Shown here one piece after another: positions 29,215 to 38,189 of a stretch of 64,000 nucleotides of DNA. Each line of letters starts with the position of its first letter. Positions within the stretch are counted from its first letter, which is position 1. The DNA is from JALHMI01 sp964598535 (GTDB lineage: Bacteria; Planctomycetota; Planctomycetia; Pirellulales; PALSA-1355): assembly GCA_964598535.1 (NCBI GenBank), contig CAZRCI010000011.1:61674-125673 (forward strand), read 5' to 3'. The notes below the pieces were generated by a model. It saw only the letters and a program-made list of their open reading frames with translations. It searched no databases and had not been told where the DNA came from. A program made the translations under genes and the position numbers.

Positions 29215-30192
29215 ATGTCTCGACTCGATTCTTCGCTGCCCCGACTACAGCCCGAACCGCTGCCCGACAACTTGTCCAGCGTGCAGCCGGGGAGCGGCGT
29301 CTGCTATCAGTTGGAGTTGGCCTGGGGCCGCTGGCGACGATGGTATTTGCGCATCTTTCGTAACGGCTATGTCGCCAGAATGCAGGCACTCCGCCGCGGT
29401 TCCGACGCCGGGGCTCCGCACGAGATACTCGACCCTCGAGATTTGAAATACTGCCGCAATCGCGTAGCCTGCGACTGGGCAGCCGCCGACGATCCGTTTC
29501 GCTGGCGCGATCGGTTACCGTTCGCACGCTGGGGCCTGGCCGAAGTCCAGATCATGGGGTATCCGCTCCTGGCGCTTGCGGCCATCGGCGGCTGGTTCCA
29601 CGGGAGCCTGGCGATCGTGCCGGCCGTGCTGTTCCTGTTCGTGCTCTATTTCTTTCGAGATCCGCCGCGCCGCGTGCCCAGCGACCCGGGACTCGTCGTC
29701 TCGCCGGCCGATGGCGTGCTGGTGGAAATCTCGCATGTCGATCACGACGATTTCATCGGCGGCCCGGCGCTCCGACTGGGCATCTTCCTATCCGTGTTCA
29801 ACGTGCATATCAATCGGGCGCCCGTAAAATCGCGCGTGATCCGCCTGATCTACAATCCCGGGCTGTTTCTCAACGCCCTGAAGGCCGAGAGCGCCCTTCG
29901 GAACGAGAACCTGTGGATCGGCCTCGAAGAGGAAGCTGCCCCCCATCGCCGGTTCATCGTGCGTCAAATCGCGGGCCTGCTAGCTCGGCGGATCGTATGC
30001 AACCTTCGGAGCGGAGAGGTAATCGCCCGGGGCCACAAATTCGGTATGATCAAGCTGGGCTCGCGGACCGAGTTGCTGATGCCCGACGAGCCAGGACTCG
30101 AGATCGTAGCCAAGATCGGTGATAAAGTGAAAGGGGGGAGCACGGTGCTCGTACGCCTCCCAAACTCGGCGCACGATGCCGCACCCCGCTAA
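29215..30192 (+). CDS. psd: Phosphatidylserine decarboxylase (short, archaeal-like type) with N-terminal extension
   Basis: The 325-residue protein decarboxylates phosphatidylserine to phosphatidylethanolamine. Recognisable blocks are FRDPPRRVPSDPGLVVSPADG, LGIFLSVFNVHINRAPV and GHKFGMIKLGSRTELLMP. The Gly-Ser pair of the last block is the expected self-cleavage site that creates the pyruvoyl group. Two membrane helices (about residues 110-145) precede the core. About 100 N-terminal residues (Arg/Trp-rich, RWRRWYLRIFRNGYVARMQ) are not part of the usual short enzyme and have no assigned function. It lies 36 bp upstream of pssA, the preceding step of the pathway. Confidence 0.92.
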   Translation: MSRLDSSLPRLQPEPLPDNLSSVQPGSGVCYQLELAWGRWRRWYLRIFRNGYVARMQALRRGSDAGAPHEILDPRDLKYCRNRVACDWAAADDPFRWRDRLPFARWGLAEVQIMGYPLLALAAIGGWFHGSLAIVPAVLFLFVLYFFRDPPRRVPSDPGLVVSPADGVLVEISHVDHDDFIGGPALRLGIFLSVFNVHINRAPVKSRVIRLIYNPGLFLNALKAESALRNENLWIGLEEEAAPHRRFIVRQIAGLLARRIVCNLRSGEVIARGHKFGMIKLGSRTELLMPDEPGLEIVAKIGDKVKGGSTVLVRLPNSAHDAAPR

Positions 30193-30228
30193 CGAATAGC
30201 CCAATATCAAGCGAAAGCATTTCCCCAT

Positions 30229-31101
30229 ATGGGTCGCATCCGCACGGTCGCCGTCTTTCCGACGATCTTCACCCTCGCAAATCTGATCTGCGGGTTCTTC
30301 GCAATCGTCGTGGCCGCGCGTGTCGAGCGGCCGACTTCTCCCGGCCCTCCGGCCGCGGTCGACAAGATCTCGTTTTCGAATCCAACGCGAGTGATCAGCC
30401 AACTGAACCCGACGAACGACACGCACAACGTGATGCTCAGCGGATGGCTAATCTTTCTGGCAATGATCTTCGACGCGCTCGACGGCCACGTCGCACGTTT
30501 GGCCCGCTCGACCACCGATTTCGGGGCGCAGCTCGATAGTCTCTGCGACGTGGTGTCGTTTGGCGTTGCGCCCGGATTCCTGCTCGTGAAGATGTGCCCG
30601 GCGTTCACCTATTCGCACGACAAGATCTGGCTAATCGCCGCGGCGTTTGCCGCCTGCGCGGCGCTGCGCCTAGCCCGGTTCAATGTCGAGACCGGCGAAA
30701 ATGACGACCACATGAACTTCAATGGCCTGCCCTCGCCGGCCGCGGCCGCTTCGATCGCAGGCTTTGCGATCCTGTTCTACGAGCTCCGGCAGTCAAGCAA
30801 GCCGCTGATCTATGCCGCCGAGATCGATCAGGCCGTGCAGATGGCCTTGCCGTTTTTCGGCTTGGGGGTCGCGCTGCTCATGGTCTCGCGCATCCCTTAT
30901 CCGCACATCGTCAACCAGATGTTTCGCGGGCAGCGCAGTTTCGGGCACGTCGTGCTGCTGGTGTTTGCGTTTGTATTCATCATGTCATTCCGTGGCTATT
31001 CGGTTCCGGTGCTCTGTGCCGCATTCGTGTTCGTCGGGCCGGTACGTTACGCCTGGCACCGCATTTTCCTGCGGGAGCAATCTCAGGACCCGATCTTTTG
31101 A
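30229..31101 (+). CDS. pssA: CDP-diacylglycerol--serine O-phosphatidyltransferase
   Basis: The 290-residue membrane enzyme makes phosphatidylserine from CDP-diacylglycerol and serine. The CDP-alcohol phosphatidyltransferase motif is complete (DALDGHVARLARS followed by DFGAQLDSLCD). The N-terminus FPTIFTLANLICGFFAI is family-typical and several hydrophobic helices follow. It follows psd by 36 bp, so the two consecutive steps to phosphatidylethanolamine are co-transcribed. Riboflavin synthase begins 73 bp downstream on the same strand. Confidence 0.95.
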   Translation: MGRIRTVAVFPTIFTLANLICGFFAIVVAARVERPTSPGPPAAVDKISFSNPTRVISQLNPTNDTHNVMLSGWLIFLAMIFDALDGHVARLARSTTDFGAQLDSLCDVVSFGVAPGFLLVKMCPAFTYSHDKIWLIAAAFAACAALRLARFNVETGENDDHMNFNGLPSPAAAASIAGFAILFYELRQSSKPLIYAAEIDQAVQMALPFFGLGVALLMVSRIPYPHIVNQMFRGQRSFGHVVLLVFAFVFIMSFRGYSVPVLCAAFVFVGPVRYAWHRIFLREQSQDPIF

Positions 31102-31174
31102 CCCTATCATTGCCGTCCTCCAAAGCCGTGCGTCGTTGATTACCAGTCCCAGCACGGCGAGGTTTTTCCCTTCA

Positions 31175-31771
31175 ATGTTTACCGGACTCGTGCAAGCCTT
31201 GGCAACCGTCGCGCAGATTGCGCCGTCCGATCCGGGAAAGCGACTCACGATCGCCGCACCCATGTTGGCGGCCGCGGCACAGCTTGGCGATAGCATCGCC
31301 GTGAACGGCTGTTGCTTGACCGTTATCGCGCGAGACGGCGAGCAACTCAGCTTCGAGGCGGGCCCCGAAACGCTCCTCCGCACCAACCTGGGCGAGCTGG
31401 AGCCCGGCAGCCGCGTGAACCTCGAACCCTCGCTACGAGCCGGCGATCCGCTTGGCGGCCACTATGTGAGTGGACACGTCGAGGCCGTCAGCACCGTTGA
31501 CGAGCGTCAAGACGACCACGAGTGGTCGACGTTCTGGTTTCGCTTTCCCCGTGCGTTGGGCCGATATCTCGTGAACAAGGGATCCGTGGCCGTCGATGGG
31601 GTCAGCCTGACGGTTGTGGACGTCGAACCTGAACGTTTTAGCGTGCAGCTCATTCCACACACGCTTGCAATGACCACACTCGGCCAGCGGCGCCCCGGCG
31701 ATCGCGTGAATCTCGAAACCGATTTGCTGGCCAAGTACGTCGAAAAACTGCTGGCCGGCGTACCGCGTTAA
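31175..31771 (+). CDS. ribE: Riboflavin synthase, alpha subunit
   Basis: The 198-residue enzyme dismutates two 6,7-dimethyl-8-ribityllumazines to riboflavin. Its two lumazine-binding repeats are visible: MFTGLVQALATV...GDSIAVNGCCLTV and GHYVSGHVEAVSTV...KGSVAVDGVSLTVV. The ATG at 31175 is the standard MFTG start; the frame is open upstream through the pssA region. Other riboflavin genes are absent from the window. The next gene, rsmA, starts 35 bp after its stop. Confidence 0.96.
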   Translation: MFTGLVQALATVAQIAPSDPGKRLTIAAPMLAAAAQLGDSIAVNGCCLTVIARDGEQLSFEAGPETLLRTNLGELEPGSRVNLEPSLRAGDPLGGHYVSGHVEAVSTVDERQDDHEWSTFWFRFPRALGRYLVNKGSVAVDGVSLTVVDVEPERFSVQLIPHTLAMTTLGQRRPGDRVNLETDLLAKYVEKLLAGVPR

Positions 31772-31806
31772 CCTCCCGCTCCCCACCTTTAGCCTCTACG
31801 CCCGCG

Positions 31807-32715
31807 ATGCCAGGTCCCCCCAGCCATCAGACGATCTCTTACTTGGGACGGCGGTTTGCCGAAGCGGGCATCCGGCTCAATCATCGCCATGGCCAGAACT
31901 TTCTCGTCGATCTGAACCTGTTGCGAATGATTGCCGATACGGCCCAACTCGATCACCGAGACGTGGCGCTCGAGGTGGGCACGGGGACGGGCGCGCTCAC
32001 GGGCATTCTGGCCCAACACGCCGGGGCGGTCGTTACGGTGGAAATCGATCCGCAACTTCATCAGTTGGCCCGCGAAGAGTTGTTGCCCTACGACAATGTC
32101 ACGATGTTGCAACTCGACGCTTTGAAGAGCAAGAGCCAACTCGCCGACGAAGTCATCGCGGCCGTGCAACACCAGCTTGCGGCCGTGCCTGAGCGCCGAC
32201 TCAAGCTCGTGGCCAACCTGCCCTATAGCGTGGCGACACCGGTGATCGCCAACCTGCTGCTCTCGCCGATCGTGCCAGCGCTGATGTCCGTCACGATTCA
32301 AAAGGAGCTCGCCGATCGCATCGCGGCGTCCCCGGGCACCAAGGACTACGGTGCGTTGGCAATCTGGCTGCAAAGTCAGTGTCGCGTGCAATTGGTCCGA
32401 ACGTTGCCGCCGAGCGTGTTCTGGCCGCGGCCGAAGGTCACCTCCGCCATCCTCAAAATCGAAGTCGATCCGCAACTGCGGGCCAGGATCACCGACCTGC
32501 GATTCTTCCACGACTTCGTTCGCTCGCTATTTTTGCACCGCCGCAAGTTTCTGCGCGGCGTGCTGGTCAGCACCCTCAAGGCGCAGCTCGACAAGCCCGC
32601 CATCGATGAAATTCTTACCGCCACGGGGCTCTCTCCCGAACTCCGGGCAGAGCAGCTTGATGTTGCCACCGTGCTTCGCCTGTGCGACGCGATTCGTCTG
32701 CGTATTACGCAATAA
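31807..32715 (+). CDS. rsmA: 16S rRNA (adenine1518/1519-N6)-dimethyltransferase
   Basis: The 302-residue KsgA-type enzyme dimethylates two adjacent adenines in helix 45 of 16S rRNA. The SAM-binding motif reads ALEVGTGTGALTGILAQ and VTVEIDPQLHQLA; the catalytic motif IV is NLPYSVATPVI. The N-terminal HGQNFLVDLNLL and the C-terminal FLHRRKFLRGVL are typical. It is last in the psd-pssA-ribE-rsmA run on the plus strand. Confidence 0.96.
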   Translation: MPGPPSHQTISYLGRRFAEAGIRLNHRHGQNFLVDLNLLRMIADTAQLDHRDVALEVGTGTGALTGILAQHAGAVVTVEIDPQLHQLAREELLPYDNVTMLQLDALKSKSQLADEVIAAVQHQLAAVPERRLKLVANLPYSVATPVIANLLLSPIVPALMSVTIQKELADRIAASPGTKDYGALAIWLQSQCRVQLVRTLPPSVFWPRPKVTSAILKIEVDPQLRARITDLRFFHDFVRSLFLHRRKFLRGVLVSTLKAQLDKPAIDEILTATGLSPELRAEQLDVATVLRLCDAIRLRITQ

Positions 32716-32835
32716 CCTTTGCCCACCGAGCGGTTCTCAGTGCCGGCGTGCGCTGCCGTGTTCTAAGTGAGGGCGCCATTGGGTATGATGGCCCTACTTG
32801 CGATACAGGTTCCCCTCATTGCTTGGATTTCGAAC

Positions 32836-33057
32836 ATGAAATTCGTCGAAATTGACGGCGCAACATTGCTGAAGCTGGCAGGCGAAGAAGAGCTGATCGG
32901 TCTCCGCGCGGCAGGCGTTACGGCGGATAGCCAACTTCGCGTCAACCCTCAGGGGGATGTCGAACTCCTCCAGCGAGGCGAGTGGAAGATCATCGGCGGC
33001 TTGATCGGCGATTACGCTAACCGCATCCGCCATCTGACCGGTCAGGACTGGGGCTAG
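32836..33057 (+). CDS. Small conserved hypothetical protein
   Basis: The 73-residue product starts at the ATG at 32836 (MKFVEIDGATLLKLAGEEEL). The frame also opens at 32767, but that adds a hydrophobic stretch probably not translated. It has a beta-rich core (VNPQGDVELLQRGEWKIIGG) and no signal. No family is recognised. It may be co-transcribed with rsmA, 120 bp upstream. Confidence 0.6.
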   Translation: MKFVEIDGATLLKLAGEEELIGLRAAGVTADSQLRVNPQGDVELLQRGEWKIIGGLIGDYANRIRHLTGQDWG

Positions 33058-33599
33058 CAGGCTGCTAATCGTGCTCCATCAACTCGCCTGAATCGGACGG
33101 ATGCTCCACGACTTTCTCCTGCCACGGCGAAGAACAAGCCCTTGAAATCCAGCGGCAGGACGCTCGCTACTAGCTTGCGGCCGAACCACTTGCGTTTTTT
33201 GGCGCTCCCGCCGCTTCCGGCGAGTTTCGCGGCGCCGCGGGCCTTCTGAAGGTTAATTTCCCAGCGCGTCTAGGATGCCCGTCGAGCACCCCGGCCAGGC
33301 GGCTGTCACCCTAGGCAGCCTGGGAGGCATTTGCAAACGAACGGCCGATCGTGTTAGTTTGTGAGGATTCATTTGCCCGTCAATTGGATGCTTTAGGCAG
33401 TCCTTATGCATTACGCAAGCCGACATGGCGGGGATGTTGGTTTTGCAGGGACAAGTCAGATCGACGTGAACCTTGCCGACAGGAAAAACGGAAATCCTGC
33501 CGGCCGCGAAGTTGGCCGATGGTACCATCTAGGCACCTTGCGCGTGCCGGCCTCCCGCCTCGAATTACCCGCCACTCGCAACAAGAGTTACAAGTAACC
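33058..33599. other. Intergenic region with degenerate repeat
   Basis: About 540 bases precede the FAAL-ACP-AONS fusion gene. It contains the degenerate R1 copy at 33166-33210. A minus-strand open stretch (about 33275 to 33060) translates to a Lys-rich protein-like segment without a start codon and may be a gene remnant. The fusion gene's promoter should lie here, but no clear elements were seen. Confidence 0.4.
33166..33210 (+). repeat. Dispersed repeat family R1, degenerate partial copy
   Basis: The segment actagcttgcggccgaacc followed by acttgcgttttttggcgct matches the right half of copy A (actagcttacttgtttgcgc, then caaaccgcttgcgcgtttggcgcc) with gaps and mismatches. It could be chance similarity at this level. 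Confidence 0.4.
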
Positions 33600-36500
33600 G
33601 TGCATCTCGATCATTTACCGGGATCGTTCTTCGGTCCCTCGAATCTCGTAGATCTGTTGCAGCACCGTGCGGCCCATTCGGCCAATGCTTCGGCGTTCAT
33701 CTATCTAGTCGACGGCGAAACTGAGGAAATTCAGTTCACCTGCCAGCAGCTCGACCGGCAAGCGCGGGCGATCGCCGCGCACTTGCAACGACAAGGTCTG
33801 GAGGGCGAGCGAGCCCTGCTGCTCTATCCCGCCGGCCTGGAGTTCATCGCCGCTTTTTTCGGCTGCCTGTACGCGGGAGTCGTGGCCGTTCCGGCCTATC
33901 CGCCGCGCCGAAACCGCTCGCTGTCGCGCATTCAAGCCATCGCGGACGACGCCCAGGCGCGCATCGCGCTGACAACCTACGCCGTTTGGGAACGCGTCCA
34001 GCCGGTGCTCGACCAGACGCCCGATTTACAGAAGATCGAATGGCTTTCTACGGACCGCATGCCCGAGGGCTTGGAAAGCGAATGGAAGCTCCCCGACGTG
34101 CATGGCGATACGCTTGCCTTCCTGCAATACACCTCGGGCTCAACCGGCACGCCCAAGGGCGTGATGCTGACGCATGCCAATCTGATGCACAACTCGGCGC
34201 AGATTGCCTATGCATTCGAACATACGCGTAGCGGCAGCGGCGTGTTCTGGCTTCCCAGCTATCATGACATGGGCCTCATCGGCGGCATCTTGCAACCGCT
34301 ATTCATCGGCCGGCCCAGCGTGCTCATGAGTCCGATGGCGTTCTTGCAGCGTCCGTTCCGGTGGCTGAAAGCCATTTCAAAATACCGCGCCACGATCAGT
34401 GGCGGCCCCAACTTTGCCTACGACCTCTGTGTGCGCAAAGTCACGCCCGAGCAGCGTGAGCAACTCGACCTCAGCAGTTGGAACCTGGCGTTCAATGGCG
34501 CCGAGCCGGTGCGCGCGGAAACTCTCGAAGCCTTTACCACGATGTTCGAGCCCTGCGGCTTTCGTCGCACGGCCTTCTACCCCTGCTACGGCATGGCCGA
34601 AGCGACGCTGATCGTCACCGGAGGCTTCAAGGCGGCACTGCCCGTCGTGCGGACGTTCGATGCCGAGGCCCTCGAAAATCACCAGGTCGTCGATGCCCTG
34701 GCGGATGAAGAGGGCGCGCGCGAGCTTGTCGGCAGCGGCGGCAAGCTTTTGGACCAACGGATTGTCATCGCGCATCCGGAAAACCTGACCACCTTGCCGC
34801 CAGATCAGATCGGCGAAATCTGGATCTCCGGCCCCAGCGTGGCACAGGGCTACTGGAACCGGGCCGAAGAAACCGAACGCACGTTCCGCGCTTATTTGAA
34901 GGATACCGGCGAAGGCCCTTTCCTGCGCACCGGCGATCTGGGCTTCATTCAAGACGGCGAGCTGTTCGTCACCGGGCGGCTCAAAGATCTGATCATCATC
35001 CGCGGTCTGAATCACTATCCTCAGGACATCGAAGCTACGGCTGAAAAGGCACATCCCCGGGTTCGTCCTTGCAACGGCGCGGCGTTCGCCTGCGAGATCA
35101 ACGGGGCCGAACGCCTGGTGCTGGTTCAGGAAATCGAACGAGGCCAATCCGAGGGCCTCAACGAGGTCGTCGATGCCATTCGCCGCGCGGTGTCCGCCGA
35201 GCACGAATTAAACCTCGATGCCGTGGTGCTGATGAAAGCCGGCTCGATTCCCAAAACATCCAGCGGCAAGATTCAGCGGCATGCCTGCCGGCAAGAGTTC
35301 CTCGCCGGCACGCTCGAAGCGGTCCATCAATGGCAGCTCTGGTCCGCGGCGACGCCAGGCGTTACTTCGAGCGAGCCCCTGACCTCTGGACGCTCAACCG
35401 CTGCCCCCCAGCGATCGAGCGAAACGCCGCCGGCGACACCGGCCGCCAACGCGGTTCAGGCCGACGTCAGCACTATCGAAATCGTGATGGAGCACGTACG
35501 GGCAGTTGCCAAGGAGCGTGCGCTCGGGCTTACGATCGACGCTTCGATTCCGGAGCTTGGCCTCGACTCGCTCGAACGCATGGAAATCATCGCCGCCCTC
35601 GAAGAGACCTATGGCGGCCGCTTTCCGGAAGAGGTGCTGCCGCAAATCGAAACCGTGCGCGAGGTCGCCGCGGCCGTTGAAACCTATCTGGGCAAATCAC
35701 CGCAGGTACGCGCTCCGCGCGAAGGCGCCGTGGAAATTTCGCCGGAAACCTACCGCTTCGACCTGTTTCCCGAGTATCGCCGGTTGCGCGCCCAGATGGA
35801 AATGTCGCAGGCGGCCGGCTACCGAAATCCCTATTTCACGGTTCACGAACGCGTGATCAACGACACCACGCTCATCGACGGCCGCGAAATGGTCAGCTTT
35901 TCGAGTTACAACTACATCGGCACCTCGGGCGATCCGCGCGTCGTCGCCGCGGTCAAGCGCGCCGTCGATCGTTATGGCACGAGTGTCTCGGCCAGCCGCC
36001 TGGTATCGGGCGAGAAGCCGATCCACCGCGAGCTCGAACAAGCGTTGGCCGATTTTATCGGCGTCGACGCGGCCTTGGCGCTCGTCGGCGGTCACTCGAC
36101 GAACGAAACCACGCTCGGCCATCTGTTCGGTCCCGGCGATCTGATTCTGCACGACGCACTTGCCCACAACAGCATCATTCAGGGCTCGATCCTCTCGGGT
36201 GCGCGCCGACGATCATTTCCGCACAACGATTGGCGTGAACTGGACAAACTGTTGGAGGAGCTGCGCCCGACGTATCGCCGCGTGGTGATCGCCATCGAAA
36301 GCGTCTACAGCATGGATGGCGATATCGCCGACCTGCCACAGTTCATCGAGGTCAAAAAGCGGCATCAGGCGTTGCTCTATGTCGACGAAGCACATTCAGC
36401 CGGTATCTTAGGGCCGCGCGGCCGCGGCATTGCGGAGCATTTCGGCATCAATCCACGCGATGTCGACATCTGGATGGGCACACTCAGCAAGGCGTTTGGA

Positions 36501-37022
36501 AGCTGCGGGGGCTATATTGCCGGCCCGCACGCCCTTATCGAGTATCTCAAATACACCGCGCCCGGCTTTTTGTTCGCGGCGGGCATGACGCCTCAAAACG
36601 CCGCCGCGGCGCTGGCCGCGTTGCGCCTGCTGGAAGCCGAGCCAGAACGTCCGGCACGCCTGCGCGAGCGAGCTGCCCTGTTCCTCAAGCTCGCCAAGCA
36701 GCGCGGCCTCGACACGGGCCTCAGTGGCGGAACCCCCATCATTCCCGTGATTTTGGGCAATTCGCTCGATTCACTACGGCTTTCGCAAGCCTTGTTCGAC
36801 CGCGGCATCAACGTGCAGCCGATTCTGCATCCAGCGGTCGAGGAAAAAGCCGCACGATTGCGATTCTTCATCACCTCCGACCACAGCGAGCGGCAAATCC
36901 GCGACACCGTGGCCGCGGTGGCCGAAGAGCTGCGTAAAATCGACCCGCGTTATTTACGCGGCATCGTCAGTGTGAACGGCACCCATACCGCTCCGGCCTC
37001 CTCGCCGGCCGAAGCCCGCTAG
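33600..37022 (+). CDS. Fatty acyl-AMP ligase - acyl carrier protein - alpha-oxoamine synthase fusion
   Basis: The 1,140-residue protein joins three enzymes. Residues about 1-575 are a fatty acyl-AMP ligase (YTSGSTGTPKGVMLTHANL, PSYHDMGLIGGILQPLFIG, and the C-terminal Lys motif PKTSSGKIQR). A Pro/Thr/Ala-rich linker follows. Residues about 620-700 are an acyl carrier protein with the phosphopantetheine serine at S657 (LGLDSLERMEI). Residues about 740-1120 are a PLP-dependent alpha-oxoamine synthase of the serine palmitoyltransferase/AONS family: D929 and H932 in VDEAHSAGILG and the PLP lysine K964 in GTLSKAFGSCGGY. The predicted reaction activates a fatty acid, loads it on the ACP, and condenses it with an amino acid to an alpha-amino ketone. 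The GTG at 33600 is chosen since FAAL homology starts there; the frame opens at 33351 with non-protein-like sequence. Confidence 0.92.
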   Translation: MHLDHLPGSFFGPSNLVDLLQHRAAHSANASAFIYLVDGETEEIQFTCQQLDRQARAIAAHLQRQGLEGERALLLYPAGLEFIAAFFGCLYAGVVAVPAYPPRRNRSLSRIQAIADDAQARIALTTYAVWERVQPVLDQTPDLQKIEWLSTDRMPEGLESEWKLPDVHGDTLAFLQYTSGSTGTPKGVMLTHANLMHNSAQIAYAFEHTRSGSGVFWLPSYHDMGLIGGILQPLFIGRPSVLMSPMAFLQRPFRWLKAISKYRATISGGPNFAYDLCVRKVTPEQREQLDLSSWNLAFNGAEPVRAETLEAFTTMFEPCGFRRTAFYPCYGMAEATLIVTGGFKAALPVVRTFDAEALENHQVVDALADEEGARELVGSGGKLLDQRIVIAHPENLTTLPPDQIGEIWISGPSVAQGYWNRAEETERTFRAYLKDTGEGPFLRTGDLGFIQDGELFVTGRLKDLIIIRGLNHYPQDIEATAEKAHPRVRPCNGAAFACEINGAERLVLVQEIERGQSEGLNEVVDAIRRAVSAEHELNLDAVVLMKAGSIPKTSSGKIQRHACRQEFLAGTLEAVHQWQLWSAATPGVTSSEPLTSGRSTAAPQRSSETPPATPAANAVQADVSTIEIVMEHVRAVAKERALGLTIDASIPELGLDSLERMEIIAALEETYGGRFPEEVLPQIETVREVAAAVETYLGKSPQVRAPREGAVEISPETYRFDLFPEYRRLRAQMEMSQAAGYRNPYFTVHERVINDTTLIDGREMVSFSSYNYIGTSGDPRVVAAVKRAVDRYGTSVSASRLVSGEKPIHRELEQALADFIGVDAALALVGGHSTNETTLGHLFGPGDLILHDALAHNSIIQGSILSGARRRSFPHNDWRELDKLLEELRPTYRRVVIAIESVYSMDGDIADLPQFIEVKKRHQALLYVDEAHSAGILGPRGRGIAEHFGINPRDVDIWMGTLSKAFGSCGGYIAGPHALIEYLKYTAPGFLFAAGMTPQNAAAALAALRLLEAEPERPARLRERAALFLKLAKQRGLDTGLSGGTPIIPVILGNSLDSLRLSQALFDRGINVQPILHPAVEEKAARLRFFITSDHSERQIRDTVAAVAEELRKIDPRYLRGIVSVNGTHTAPASSPAEAR

Positions 37023-37064
37023 CAACGCCACCAGCACATGGCGGGCGCAACCCGCTACCGGCAG

Positions 37065-38042
37065 TTATACGTAACCATTCGCGCGAAACCAGGCCCAGGC
37101 ATCGGCGGCCGACTCGCGTAGCGGCCGCACCTTGTAGCCGAGTTCGCTCTCGGCGCGCGCGCTCGAAAAATTCCGCTTGCGGCTGGCGATTGCCGTGGCC
37201 GCGCTGTTGACGATCGGCTCCTTGCCCGTCAGTTTGCCCACCAGATCTCCCACGTAGCCAGCGCCATATCGAATGAGCGGACCGATCGGAAACACCGGCG
37301 GCGTGCCTCCGCTCACTTCGGCAAAGATTCGCCACGCCTGACGATAGCTGAGAATGTGCCCCCCCAGGATGTAATTTCGGCCGGCTTGTCCGCGCTCGAG
37401 CGCGGCGAGAATTCCGCTCGTCACGTCGCGGACGTCGCAGAAGCAGTTGCCCCCCGTAGGTACCCACAGCCCCCAGCCACGTGCCACGGAAAGCAACATC
37501 TGTCCCGACGAGGGTTTCCAATCATAGGGGCCGATCATGAATCCTGGATTGACGATGACCGCCCAAAGACCGCGCGCGACAAAGTCGCGAACCACGTACT
37601 CGGCCGCACGTTTTGTAACTACATAAGGGCTTTGAATTCCCTTTGCGATCGGGGTCTCTTCCGTGACCGGAGGCCCCCCACGCCACACGGCCAAGGCATC
37701 AATGCTCGAAACATGGACCATTCGGGCCCCGGCCGCGAGCGCCGCCTGAGCCACGTGGTACGTCCCCTCGACATTGACGGCCTGGGCCTCGGCCATGCCC
37801 GACCAGCCGATATGGACGGATGCCGCGGCGTGAATGACGGCCGTCACCCCTTGCATCGCCCGTTGGACCGCCTGGGCATTGCGCACATCTCCCTCGCACC
37901 GCTCCACTTCCGACAGATCGGCGAGTGGACGGGAGTCGGCAGTGGCCCTGGTAAGCACGCGCACCGGCCGCCCTTCAGCGACCAGCCGCCTGACGACATT
38001 GTTACCCACCAGACCGGTGGATCCCGTGACCAGCGTAACCAT
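37065..38042 (-). CDS. NAD-dependent epimerase/dehydratase (extended SDR), possible keto-reductase
   Basis: The 325-residue extended short-chain dehydrogenase has the Rossmann motif VTGSTGLVGNNVVRRL and DVRNAQAVQRAMQGVTAVIHAAA. The catalytic triad is VSSIDAL (Ser) with YVVTKRAAE (Tyr-x3-Lys), and NPGFMIGPYDWKP follows. Relatives include sterol/flavonol-type reductases and the bacterial ceramide reductase CerR. It converges on the FAAL-ACP-AONS fusion gene with 42 bp between stops. That neighbourhood suggests it reduces the 3-keto product of the fusion enzyme. The role is inference; other extended SDRs use sugar nucleotides, but no sugar genes are nearby. Confidence 0.85.
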   Translation of the reverse strand: MVTLVTGSTGLVGNNVVRRLVAEGRPVRVLTRATADSRPLADLSEVERCEGDVRNAQAVQRAMQGVTAVIHAAASVHIGWSGMAEAQAVNVEGTYHVAQAALAAGARMVHVSSIDALAVWRGGPPVTEETPIAKGIQSPYVVTKRAAEYVVRDFVARGLWAVIVNPGFMIGPYDWKPSSGQMLLSVARGWGLWVPTGGNCFCDVRDVTSGILAALERGQAGRNYILGGHILSYRQAWRIFAEVSGGTPPVFPIGPLIRYGAGYVGDLVGKLTGKEPIVNSAATAIASRKRNFSSARAESELGYKVRPLRESAADAWAWFRANGYV

Positions 38043-38189
38043 TACGACATGCCTGTTCCGATTCTTGCGTCCGTTCGGTGCGAGGATGCGCGGTTACGAA
38101 GCCCTCGGCTCAGCATACAGAGCTGTTCAAAACCGGCAATGCAAAATACAATGTCTTAAAAGCGGTGTGAAATTCGTTTCAAGGCCCGT

